From Lachnospiraceae bacterium (GTDB lineage Bacteria > Bacillota > Clostridia > Lachnospirales > Lachnospiraceae): DNA of 24,578 bases. The notes under the pieces are model-generated. The model had not been told where the DNA came from. It made no database searches and was given only the letters and a program-made list of their open reading frames with translations. Shown here one piece after another: positions 1-6,923 of the stretch; the first letter of the stretch is position 1, and each line of letters begins with the position of its first letter. A program made the position numbers and the translations under genes. The DNA lies in NCBI GenBank assembly GCA_009774215.1, contig VSNH01000040.1, forward strand, positions 1 through 24,578, read 5' to 3'.

Positions 1-234
1 TTTGTTAATTCCGCCTATTTACATTTTAAAATGCGGCAGATATTATATTCTCACAAAATATTAATTATATGTTCGCAGAGAAAGGAGGCTCATACGAAAA
101 ACAAACGACAAACTAACAGATGTGTTGTCAGGGAATTCTGCATATAGGGGAATTGCTGTAAATCGGATTGATTTGTAAATCATTGATTATTCTATTTTTC
201 AGTCATCAATAATGATTAAGGAGGACACGAGATT

Positions 235-462
235 ATGCAGCAGGTAAATGTTAAATTCAATGATGTGAATCAGATCAGAAAGTTTGTGGATGTAATTGAT
301 AAGATTGATTCGTGCTTTAATCTGGGGGAAGGCCGAAGAGTCGTAGACGCTAAATCCATACTCGGCGTAATGGCGCTTGATCTGACCCGTCCGCTCCAAC
401 TCACTTACGATTCGGACGACGAGGGTATCAGGGAGAAACTGACTCCCTTTATATATGGTTAA
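235..462 (+). CDS. HPr-like (Crh-like) regulatory protein lacking the catalytic histidine
   Basis: A 75-residue protein with the HPr fold pattern. HPr normally carries phosphate from enzyme I to sugar PTS components through a His near residue 15. Its Ser46 is phosphorylated by HPr kinase for carbon catabolite control. Here the segment matching the Ser46 helix is clear (DAKSILGVMALDL, Ser at residue 41), but there is no GxHARP-like motif at the N-terminus; Arg15-Lys16 lie where the His would be expected. This resembles Bacillus Crh in logic: signalling through Ser but no phosphotransfer. The start is supported by AAGGAGG at 218-224, ten bases upstream. It is a single gene followed by a strong terminator. 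I saw no convincing promoter in 1-217. The family call is fairly secure; the regulatory role is inference. Confidence 0.82.
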   Translation: MQQVNVKFNDVNQIRKFVDVIDKIDSCFNLGEGRRVVDAKSILGVMALDLTRPLQLTYDSDDEGIREKLTPFIYG

Positions 463-467
463 CCATG

Positions 468-503
468 CGGGGCGGGCCGCTTGTGCCTGCCCCGTATATT
501 TTT
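468..503 (+). terminator. Intrinsic terminator of the HPr-like gene
   Basis: A 10-bp GC-rich stem (468-477 with 485-494, one G-U pair) and a 7-nt loop are followed by the T-rich run TATATTTTT. It begins five bases after the HPr-like stop codon. Confidence 0.85.
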
Positions 504-527
504 ATATGCAGCCTCATGCAGACTTTC

Positions 528-1322
528 CTACTCGATTCTGTATCCGTTCTCTCCAAGCCACTTGACGGATTGCCGCAATGCCTCGATCGTCTTTGTCTCC
601 ACCACACACCGGCAGCCATTCGTCTCTGCAAGCCCTATCCGCTGTGCCAAATTGATCTCACCCGATCCCAGCGTCTTATGATTTCCGGTTCCCTTCGCAT
701 CGTGGATATGAAAGTGATACAGCCTGTCCCTGCGCTCCATCAGAAACGCCTCATCCACATTGTCACAGGCATGGGAGTGCCCGATATCCCAGGTCAGCGC
801 AAACATTGCACTCTCCAATAAATAGGCAATCGCCTCTTTCTCGAAATCCTGATAACCGTCTGTATTTTCGATACATACCTTCACGCCGGAATCCCCCGCC
901 GTCCTCTCACACATTTCCCGAAATCTATGTATCGCCGCCATATACGGTTCCCGGTACTCCCCGAAGAGCCGCACCTTCCTGTCGGGCAGCGTGACATAGA
1001 TGCCATGATTCATGTGCATATTCAAAAGCGGCGCGCCAAGCGCAACAGCCGCCTTAAGCGCCCGCTCCGTCGTCTCCATATACGCCTCCGCCACAAGCGG
1101 GTTAAAATCGCAGACATTCAAATTCTCATCCAGATGGATGGTAAAATAAATCCTGTTTTCCCGCGCAAGCCTTTTTAAATTCTCCGTCTCCTCCAGCTGC
1201 GAAATCTGGTACATCGGAAAATTCATATTCAACTCTATAAATTGCAGCCCCAGCTCTTTACAGAGAGCAATATTTTCCTCCAGCGTTTTGTTTTCAATTA
1301 ATGTAGGCATTCCAAAATCCAT
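528..1322 (-). CDS. Sugar phosphate isomerase/epimerase family protein (AP endonuclease 2-like TIM barrel)
   Basis: About 264 residues with the xylose-isomerase-like TIM-barrel pattern. Visible metal-ligand motifs are a Glu in VCIENTDG, an Asp and His in TWDIGHSH, His residues in HFHIHDAKG, and a Glu near the C-terminus in CVVETK. Family members isomerise or epimerise sugars or sugar acids, or cleave abasic-site DNA (Nfo group). This protein is closer to the sugar group, but the substrate cannot be read from sequence. I place the start at the ATG at 1322, with GGGAG six bases upstream, rather than the GTG at 1340 in the same frame (also preceded by GGAG). It stands alone, converging on the HPr-like gene and diverging from hsp20, so context gives no pathway. 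Its promoter in the roughly 230-bp divergent region is not obvious. Confidence 0.82.
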   Translation of the reverse strand: MDFGMPTLIENKTLEENIALCKELGLQFIELNMNFPMYQISQLEETENLKRLARENRIYFTIHLDENLNVCDFNPLVAEAYMETTERALKAAVALGAPLLNMHMNHGIYVTLPDRKVRLFGEYREPYMAAIHRFREMCERTAGDSGVKVCIENTDGYQDFEKEAIAYLLESAMFALTWDIGHSHACDNVDEAFLMERRDRLYHFHIHDAKGTGNHKTLGSGEINLAQRIGLAETNGCRCVVETKTIEALRQSVKWLGENGYRIE

Positions 1323-1433
1323 ATGAATCTCCCTTCTCACGAAAAACTCCTCTGTTTTTTATCTTCACTATACGCCTCCGGCCGCCCTGCTTCCAGTTTA
1401 TAATCTCTTTATAAACAGTTTATATTTCTATCA

Positions 1434-1462
1434 TTGATTCTCTGTTATAGTTGATGTATAAC
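1434..1462 (+). promoter_or_regulatory. Sigma-A-type promoter of the hsp20 gene
   Basis: TTGATT (1434-1439), a 17-base spacer and TATAAC (1457-1462) lie about 90 bases upstream of the Hsp20 start. A second possible set is TTGTCA at about 1505 with TATAAC 18 bases on. No CIRCE element (TTAGCACTC-N9-GAGTGCTAA) is present in this region. Confidence 0.55.
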
Positions 1463-1552
1463 ATATATAAACAAATAAACAACTACCGGTTATGAATCGA
1501 ATTTGTCAATCCGGTCATACTGGTAATATAACATAAAGAAGGAGTGATTTCT

Positions 1553-2005
1553 ATGTTAAGACCTGCATTATTCAACAACCGTAACTACAAACCCGCATTC
1601 TACGAAGATCCCTTCGACAGAATGTTCGACGATGCTTTCAAGAATTTCTGGGGAGGCAATGAGCTGGCCACCTTCGATGCCTTTAAGACCGATGTGATCG
1701 ACCAGGGCGACAGTTATCTCTTACAGGCGGAGCTGCCGGGCTTCGATAAGTCCGACATCAACATCGACTTAAAGGATAACCTGCTGACCATCTCCGCTTC
1801 CCACAAGGAAGAAAAAAACGAGGACGACAAGGACAAATACATCCGCAGAGAACGGTATTACAGCTCCTACTCCCGGAGCTTCCGCGTAAATGATGTGGAG
1901 CCGGGCGACATCGACGCCTCCTACAACAACGGCATTCTGGAAGTAAAATTCCCCAAGAAGGAGCTTGTCGCCAAGGAGGAAGTTAAGAGAATCGAAGTGA
2001 AATAA
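1553..2005 (+). CDS. Hsp20/alpha-crystallin family small heat shock protein
   Basis: 150 residues, the usual size for a bacterial small heat shock protein, an ATP-independent holdase that binds unfolding proteins in the cytoplasm as large oligomers. The alpha-crystallin domain covers about residues 37-140 (starting DVIDQGDSYLLQAELPGF). It includes the conserved beta-strand signature YNNGILEVKFPKKE near the C-terminus. A C-terminal IxI/V-type motif (IEV) ends the protein and would dock into neighbouring subunits. The ATG at 1553 is chosen because AAGGAG lies eight bases upstream; an in-frame GTG at 1544 overlaps the spacer after that site. The gene is monocistronic, with its own promoter and a strong terminator. 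Confidence 0.95.
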   Translation: MLRPALFNNRNYKPAFYEDPFDRMFDDAFKNFWGGNELATFDAFKTDVIDQGDSYLLQAELPGFDKSDINIDLKDNLLTISASHKEEKNEDDKDKYIRRERYYSSYSRSFRVNDVEPGDIDASYNNGILEVKFPKKELVAKEEVKRIEVK

Positions 2006-2034
2006 TTATATCCATCTTACCCCCTCTATGAAAA

Positions 2035-2070
2035 GGGCAGGACGGTACTTATAATCCGTCCTGCTCTTTT
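2035..2070. terminator. Bidirectional terminator between hsp20 and the vWA gene
   Basis: A perfect 9-bp stem (2037-2045 with 2056-2064) with a 10-nt loop is flanked by AAAAG on the left and TCTTTT on the right. Both convergent genes, hsp20 (+) and the vWA lipoprotein gene (-), can therefore use it. Confidence 0.9.
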
Positions 2071-2114
2071 AGTATGCCTATTTTGTATTGCGCACGCCTG
2101 CTGCCGATGCACTC

Positions 2115-4022
2115 TTACTGTACTTCCTTTACCAGCTCCAAAAATTCCGCTTTATAACTGTCCTTCAAATCCAACTTTCTTACCGTTCTCTCTACATGTT
2201 CCACGGACGCGCCCTCCGGATATTCACTGTGGGAAGCGAGCAAGCCAAATTCCGCCACCGCCGCCGCGAAAAGAAAATCATTGGAGGGATTTTCGCGATA
2301 ACTGTCATACCCGATCGGATATTCCAGAAGTTCACTCTTACTTCCGGCAGGCTTTTTGTAGCGGATGCTGACTGTCAGCCATTCCCTGTATTTCGACCCG
2401 GATGCAGGCATTTCCTCCGCCCTCTTTCTGTATTCGCTGCCATATTTCAAATCGTCTATTTCCCGCTCCGTCATGCCGGGCAGCTTATGCTGCAAAGGCT
2501 CCCGCAAAATAATTTCATAGAGCGCCGTCACGCTGTGCCCGGCTCCGATTTCCCCGCCGTCCTTCGTATCGTCGTGAAAATCCTCCCTGTCCAAGACTCT
2601 GTTATCATATCCCAGAAGACGGTACGCTTCCACCTGTTCCGGGTTAAATTCTACCTGCAGCTTTACATCCTTGCAGACCGTCAAAAGCGTTGCCGTCATC
2701 TCCTCCGACAGCACCTTCTTTGCCTCCTGCATACAGTCTATGTAGGCGTAATTGCCGTTTCCCTTATCCGCTAAAGTCTCCATTTTATTATCTTTGATAT
2801 TGTCCGTCCCGAAACCAAGCACTGACAGGAAAATCCCGGACTCCTTTTTCTCGCTGATCAGCTCCTCCAGCTCTTCTTCCGTTGTCATGCCGATATTCAG
2901 ATCCCCATCCGTCGCCAGAATAATACGGTTGTTGCCGCCCCTGATAAAATTCTCCTCCGCCAGTTCATACGCGGTTTCAATTCCCCTGCTTCCCCAGGTG
3001 CCGCCGCCGGCCTGCAGACCGTTCAACGCTTTCTTTATCTTCCGCTTCTCACTGCCGACGGCGCCTTCCAGCACAATCGTATCCTCCGATGCATAGGTCA
3101 CAATAGATATCCTGTCTTTACTGCTGAGATTATCCGTGAGTTCTGCAAAAGCCTCCTGCAAGAGAGGCAGCTTGTCAGGCTCTCCCATGGAACCGGACAC
3201 ATCCAGCAGGAACACCAGATTGGAAGCGGGCGCCTGGTCGTAACTGATATCCTCCGTCTTAAGACCGACCATCAGAAGCTCGGCCTCGTCATTCCACGGA
3301 CAGCAGCCAATCTGGGTCGTCACCCCGAAAGGCTCCTGTCCTCTGGGCCCCTCATAATCATAAGAAAAATAATTGACCATCTCCTCAATTCTGGCCGCTC
3401 CCTCGGGCAAACTCTCCAAATCATAGCCCTCGCGGATTAAACGACGCAGATTGCTGTAAGAAGCTGTGTCCACATCCGCGGAAAAGGTGGAGAGCGGCTG
3501 CTCCATCACGGAAAAGAACCCCTGCTCCTCCCACTTGCTGTACTCCTCCTGATTGCTCCTGTTGTCAATTTCCTCATCAAACTCATAACAGGAGCCCAGA
3601 TAACCATCAGGGACATCCCCTTTAGCATACAGATCCTCATTCAGCTCCTCAGCGCCTTCCATTTTCCACTCATCCGCGGCGCTTCCCTTGCTGTAGCTGT
3701 TCTGCGGCGTTTCAGCAATGTCCGCGTAACGCCCCGCAGCTCCGTCCATCTCCTCCTCCATTAACATGCCGTCTGCCGCATCTGCCGCATTTTCCACGGC
3801 TGCACTTTCTGACGGGCTTTCCATCCCGCTGTCTGCCGTTGTGCCCTCTGCATTTCCGAAATCTGCCTCCGGCAGTTCCCATGCTGCTTCCGACGGTGCT
3901 TCCTGTCTCGTCGTTCCATCCGCCCCCGCCGGCGAGGATGTATCCGCCTTTCCTCCGCACCCCGTAAGTAACAGAATCCCCGCAATCCCTAATGCCACTA
4001 TTCTTTTTGCATTCTTTTTCAT
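2115..4022 (-). CDS. YfbK-like von Willebrand factor A domain lipoprotein
   Basis: 635 residues. The N-terminus is a lipoprotein signal peptide with lipobox LTGC (lipidated Cys22), so the protein should be anchored outside the cytoplasmic membrane. Residues about 23-150 are low-complexity, rich in Ala, Glu, Asp, Gly and Met. A vWF-associated N-terminal region (about 165-260, including FSADVDTASYSNLRR) precedes the vWA domain (about 268-445), whose MIDAS motif is DVSGS at 274-278 with a downstream ATDGDLN. The C-terminal part (about 450-635) matches the DUF3520-type tail of YfbK proteins. Metal-dependent ligand binding is the expected role; the ligand is unknown. The start has GGAGGAGAAAGGT just upstream. 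The gene follows the ECF sigma and putative anti-sigma genes but has its own ECF-like promoter motif. It converges on hsp20. Confidence 0.88.
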   Translation of the reverse strand: MKKNAKRIVALGIAGILLLTGCGGKADTSSPAGADGTTRQEAPSEAAWELPEADFGNAEGTTADSGMESPSESAAVENAADAADGMLMEEEMDGAAGRYADIAETPQNSYSKGSAADEWKMEGAEELNEDLYAKGDVPDGYLGSCYEFDEEIDNRSNQEEYSKWEEQGFFSVMEQPLSTFSADVDTASYSNLRRLIREGYDLESLPEGAARIEEMVNYFSYDYEGPRGQEPFGVTTQIGCCPWNDEAELLMVGLKTEDISYDQAPASNLVFLLDVSGSMGEPDKLPLLQEAFAELTDNLSSKDRISIVTYASEDTIVLEGAVGSEKRKIKKALNGLQAGGGTWGSRGIETAYELAEENFIRGGNNRIILATDGDLNIGMTTEEELEELISEKKESGIFLSVLGFGTDNIKDNKMETLADKGNGNYAYIDCMQEAKKVLSEEMTATLLTVCKDVKLQVEFNPEQVEAYRLLGYDNRVLDREDFHDDTKDGGEIGAGHSVTALYEIILREPLQHKLPGMTEREIDDLKYGSEYRKRAEEMPASGSKYREWLTVSIRYKKPAGSKSELLEYPIGYDSYRENPSNDFLFAAAVAEFGLLASHSEYPEGASVEHVERTVRKLDLKDSYKAEFLELVKEVQ

Positions 4023-4095
4023 ACCTTTCTCCTCCGTTCCGGGCAGTCTGACCGCCCTGTTCCTCCCCGAACACTGTTTTGTGCCCTTCTGCTTA

Positions 4096-4121
4096 TAATA
4101 CCCTTGGTGGAAAAAAAGGTT
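4096..4121 (-). promoter_or_regulatory. Putative ECF-sigma promoter of the vWA lipoprotein gene
   Basis: On the minus strand: AACC (4118-4121), 15 bases, then GGTATTA (4096-4102). The same AACC/GGTATTA pair with a 16-base spacer precedes the ECF sigma gene at 5864-5890. The AACC upstream element is typical of ECF promoters. The assignment rests on these two copies. Confidence 0.5.
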
Positions 4122-4164
4122 GCAAAAAATCGGGCCAAGAAAAATTTTCTCAGCCCGTCAAGTA

Positions 4165-5133
4165 TCATTCCTGTTCTGTCAGCTCCCGATACCCCATCTC
4201 CAGAAACGTCTCCAGATCCTCCGCCTCCCCGCGAATCACATATTTACTCCCGTCTTTGGTCTCCACATAAGCCGCCCAGCCGTCTTCTTCTGCTGCCACC
4301 CGGAATGTCTGCCCTTTAAAAACATGTGTTTCGATATCAGAGCGTCCGCAAAAATCCGGCTTTTTCGCCACTTTTTCTATCGTAATATTCTCGGCCGCTG
4401 CCGCGCTGCCGCTCTGTGCCCCGCTTTCCGCAGGAGCCGCATCTTCCGCCATACTTCTTTCCGTATCGCTAAATTTCTGCCGCTCCTCGTTTTTCTGCGC
4501 TTCTTCCGATGCCGCGTTTTCTACAGCGGCTTCCTTCTCGCCTTTCGAAAATCCTGCCATATCGGAAACCGCATTTTCCACTGCTGCCGTTTTCCCGGAT
4601 GTATTTTCGCTTTCGGCTGCCGGAGCAGCCGCCATATCCGCCTCTGCGGAAATCATCTCATCCGCGGGCGCTTCCTCTGCCGTTTCCGCCGTGCCCTCAA
4701 AATCCATCGCCGCACCGGCTGCCGCCATGCCGCCGTCCATATCCGCGCCGTCGGACATTTCTGCCGTTTCCATTTCCGTCGCCATATCGCTCGCCGGTGC
4801 CCCGCTCATGGACACATCCCCGGATTTCAGTCCTCTCATCATCATGGACACAGACACCAGAATTAACAGCGCCGCTGCTGCTGTCAACGGATAAGCCCAT
4901 TTGCGGACGTGAAAGCCCTTCGTATAGCTCTTGGCATCTGCAGGAATGATCACCGGGCCGGGAACCGCTGACAGCCCTTTGCTTTCCGTTCCCGCTACCT
5001 GTACTGCAAACTCCCGGCGGATCCGCACCTCTTCCTGGCGCATTGCCGCCTTGGTTTTTGCAATCAGATCTGCGGGCGCATGTATCTGTTCTGTTTCTTT
5101 TTTGTACTGCTCTTTATATTGATCCATCGTCAT
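4165..5133 (-). CDS. Putative anti-sigma factor / single-pass membrane protein
   Basis: 322 residues. The N-terminal 78 residues are charged and predicted cytoplasmic (EQYKKETEQIHAPADLIAKT resembles the short helical segment of many Firmicute anti-sigma factors). One transmembrane helix follows at about 79-99 (WAYPLTAAAALLILVSVSMMM). Residues about 105-250 are low-complexity Ala/Glu/Met/Ser-rich sequence with repeated AAVENA and AAP/AAA blocks. The last 65 residues form a compact charged region (THVFKGQTFRVAAEEDGWAAYV). It has no zinc-binding HxxxCxxC motif. Its position 183 bases downstream of the ECF sigma gene and its topology suggest it holds the sigma factor at the membrane and responds to an outside signal. 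That role is inference from context. The start is the ATG at 5133 with AGAGGAA upstream; the ATG at 5127 is an alternative. Confidence 0.7.
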   Translation of the reverse strand: MTMDQYKEQYKKETEQIHAPADLIAKTKAAMRQEEVRIRREFAVQVAGTESKGLSAVPGPVIIPADAKSYTKGFHVRKWAYPLTAAAALLILVSVSMMMRGLKSGDVSMSGAPASDMATEMETAEMSDGADMDGGMAAAGAAMDFEGTAETAEEAPADEMISAEADMAAAPAAESENTSGKTAAVENAVSDMAGFSKGEKEAAVENAASEEAQKNEERQKFSDTERSMAEDAAPAESGAQSGSAAAAENITIEKVAKKPDFCGRSDIETHVFKGQTFRVAAEEDGWAAYVETKDGSKYVIRGEAEDLETFLEMGYRELTEQE

Positions 5134-5316
5134 CTATGAGTTTCCTCTTGTATTGATAAATCGTTTATCTATGTTCTCTGCAATCGCTCTCTGCTCTTCG
5201 CCGTCTGATTTCCAACCCCTGTCTGTTTTCTATCCGGCTTTCCATTTCTCCCACAGCAGATTTTTTCACGTTGTTTCGTTCGAATCTCCTGACAGCGCTT
5301 TTCCTTGTCCGATCTC

Positions 5317-5808
5317 TTATCCCGAGTCCTCCAGCATTTCCCTTAACATTTCTCTTGCCCGATGGAGCTGCGATTTGACGGTGCCTTCCTTCTGTCCGGT
5401 CTGCTCGGCAATCTCCGCCACGGAAAGTTCTTCAAAGTAAAACAGGTGCACCGCCAGCCGATACTTGGGCGGAAGCTTCGCCACCGCTCCCCTGACAGGA
5501 TATTCCTCCGGCGGCTCATATGCCTCTTCCCCTTTCAGCAACGTCTCATCCTCCATGTAATCCACATTTTTATTCCAATACAGGTCAAAATGCTTCTTCG
5601 CGCAGTTGATCGTCACCCGGATCAGCCAAGCCTTCACATGCTCCCAGGATTCCAGTTTTTCCACATTGCTGACCAGACGGACAAAAACCTCCTGAAAGAG
5701 ATCATCCGCATCTGTTCTGTTTTTCATCTGTGATAACGCCAGACGGTACACCATATCCGCATAGCGGTCTATCGCAGCCTCCGCCGTGATCTGTTCCTCT
5801 TTTGTCAT
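5317..5808 (-). CDS. ECF-type RNA polymerase sigma factor
   Basis: About 163 residues. Region 2 is clear (MVYRLALSQMKNRTDADDLFQEVFVRLV, about residues 19-46), giving core binding and -10 recognition. Region 4 has the helix-turn-helix LPPKYRLAVHLFYFEELSVAEIAEQTGQKEGTVKSQLHRARE near the C-terminus for -35 recognition. There is no region 1 or 3, as expected for ECF factors. The start is set at the ATG at 5808, with AAAGAGG six bases upstream. The same frame can be extended to a TTG at 5850 with weaker support. It leads a set with a putative anti-sigma membrane protein and a vWA lipoprotein. An AACC-N16-GGTATTA motif just upstream fits autoregulation. Confidence 0.93.
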   Translation of the reverse strand: MTKEEQITAEAAIDRYADMVYRLALSQMKNRTDADDLFQEVFVRLVSNVEKLESWEHVKAWLIRVTINCAKKHFDLYWNKNVDYMEDETLLKGEEAYEPPEEYPVRGAVAKLPPKYRLAVHLFYFEELSVAEIAEQTGQKEGTVKSQLHRAREMLREMLEDSG

Positions 5809-5863
5809 ATATGACCTCTTTGCATCAACCTGCCTGTATAAAGCAGACAAGATCTTCTACTTT

Positions 5864-5890
5864 TAATACCTCTCAGTTGCTGAATCGGTT
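5864..5890 (-). promoter_or_regulatory. Putative autoregulatory ECF promoter of the sigma factor gene
   Basis: On the minus strand: TGAAACC (5887-5893, core AACC 5887-5890), 16 bases, then GGTATTA (5864-5870), about 55 bases upstream of the chosen ATG. It resembles TGAAAC-type ECF promoters and matches the motif before the vWA gene. Confidence 0.55.
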
Positions 5891-5953
5891 TCACAATATT
5901 TGTGCCATTTTTCCCGCCACACAACAAAATTGCCGCCTCGTTCAGTGTCTGCC

Positions 5954-6511
5954 TCACTGCCCGCCGGAAAGCATAATTTCCCGCAGCTTTTCCACATCCT
6001 CCGGCTCCGTCGCCCAGCTTGTGGCAAACCGCACGACCGTATGCCCCTCGTCATACCTCTCCCAGATATCGAAATTGACCTGTTCCTTCAGCCGCGCCAT
6101 CTCCCCGTCTTCTAAAATGAGAAACTGCTGGTTTGTCGGGGAATCGAGAAAAAACCGCTTTCCCTTTTTCTGGAACATTTCTTTCATTTTTTCCGCCATC
6201 TCAATGGCATGGGCGCTGATCCGGAAATACAGATCGTCCGTAAAAAGCGTGTCAAACTGCACGCCAAGGAGCCGCCCTTTCGCGAGCAGCCCGCCTTTCT
6301 GCTTGACTAACGTCAGAAAATGCGTCGGCATATTTTTCTTCGGGAACACCACCGCTTCTCCGCAGCCGCAAGCCTGCCTGATCTTTTCCTTCGCGCTCTC
6401 GCAGTATTTGTCGTTGCCGTAGCCGGAGAGCGGCTCCCTGTTCGTCTCTGCAAGTCGCTTCAAAATTTGTTCATGCGCGCCCTGGATATAATCACTCTCG
6501 AATGATAACAT
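5954..6511 (-). pseudogene. ltaE: Internally deleted low-specificity L-threonine aldolase (in-frame)
   Basis: 185 residues, compared with about 340 for the family. Residues 1-50 are a good threonine aldolase N-terminus (SDYIQGAHEQIL, SGYGNDKYCESAKEKIRQACGC). From residue 51 the sequence matches the last third of the enzyme: GEAVVF, which normally follows the PLP-lysine segment, then KGGLLAKGRLLGVQF, SPTNQQF and VVRFATSWAT. About 155-160 residues are missing between them, including the cofactor-binding core and the Schiff-base lysine of the GTKNGALFGEAVVF region. The junction lies near 6361-6367. The frame is open and GGGAGG lies eight bases before the ATG, so a peptide may be made, but it cannot be a normal PLP aldolase. 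It sits between the MGMT-like gene and the ECF sigma gene. A collapse during assembly is an alternative explanation. Confidence 0.85.
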
Positions 6512-6575
6512 GTATTGTTCCTCCCGTTGTCATATATATGTTGTAGTTCTTATACGCGCAAAGTGGAAATGCTTT

Positions 6576-6923
6576 TCAGCACTCCCACTGACACATCTTC
6601 ATATCCACACACCCGTTTCCCTTAAAAATAACGCCTTCTTCCTCCAACATCTCCCGCTGTTTCAACCAGTTTGGCGCCGTACGTCCCGCATGATTGACGA
6701 CTCTGTGGCACGGGTAATTTCCGAAATACTCCGCCTGGCTTAAAATCTTCCCTACCAGCCTTGCGTTTTTCTCCCTGCCCACCAGCCTTGCAATCTGCCC
6801 GTAAGATGCCACCTTTCCCGGCGGAATCTCCTCCACCACGGAAAGAACCTCGTAAGCCAGCCATTCCCCTTCGGACTGCGCAGAACAAACGTCTCCCCTA
6901 TATGCGCCATCACTGAACCACAT
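6576..6923 (-). CDS. MGMT-family (O6-alkylguanine alkyltransferase-like) DNA repair protein
   Basis: 115 residues covering only the C-terminal DNA-binding and active-site domain of O6-methylguanine-DNA methyltransferases. The helix-turn-helix region reads IPPGKVASYGQIARLVGREKNARLVGKIL. The active-site motif PCHRVV keeps the acceptor Cys, unlike alkyltransferase-like proteins, where it is Trp. NHAGR and the final LEEEGVIF also fit. The N-terminal domain of full Ada/Ogt proteins is absent, which is common in small Firmicute members. Expected role: direct repair or recognition of alkylated guanine. The ATG at 6923 overlaps the end of the transglutaminase gene by 14 bases; GAGGGA lies upstream, which suggests translational coupling. 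The last dozen residues (CVDMKMCQWEC) are not family-typical. Confidence 0.82.
   Translation of the reverse strand: MWFSDGAYRGDVCSAQSEGEWLAYEVLSVVEEIPPGKVASYGQIARLVGREKNARLVGKILSQAEYFGNYPCHRVVNHAGRTAPNWLKQREMLEEEGVIFKGNGCVDMKMCQWEC

Noticed and set aside
81..140. Gene start suggested by AAAGGAGG at 81-88
   Set aside because: No ATG, GTG or TTG lies at a suitable distance and the open stretch is very short.
1341..1552. HrcA/CIRCE control of hsp20
   Set aside because: No TTAGCACTC-N9-GAGTGCTAA element. Only an imperfect CCGGT-centred inverted repeat was seen.
5134..5316. Small gene between the sigma factor and the anti-sigma candidate
   Set aside because: Only a roughly 23-codon Arg-rich frame with a weak ribosome site is present, with no hydrophobic or conserved character.
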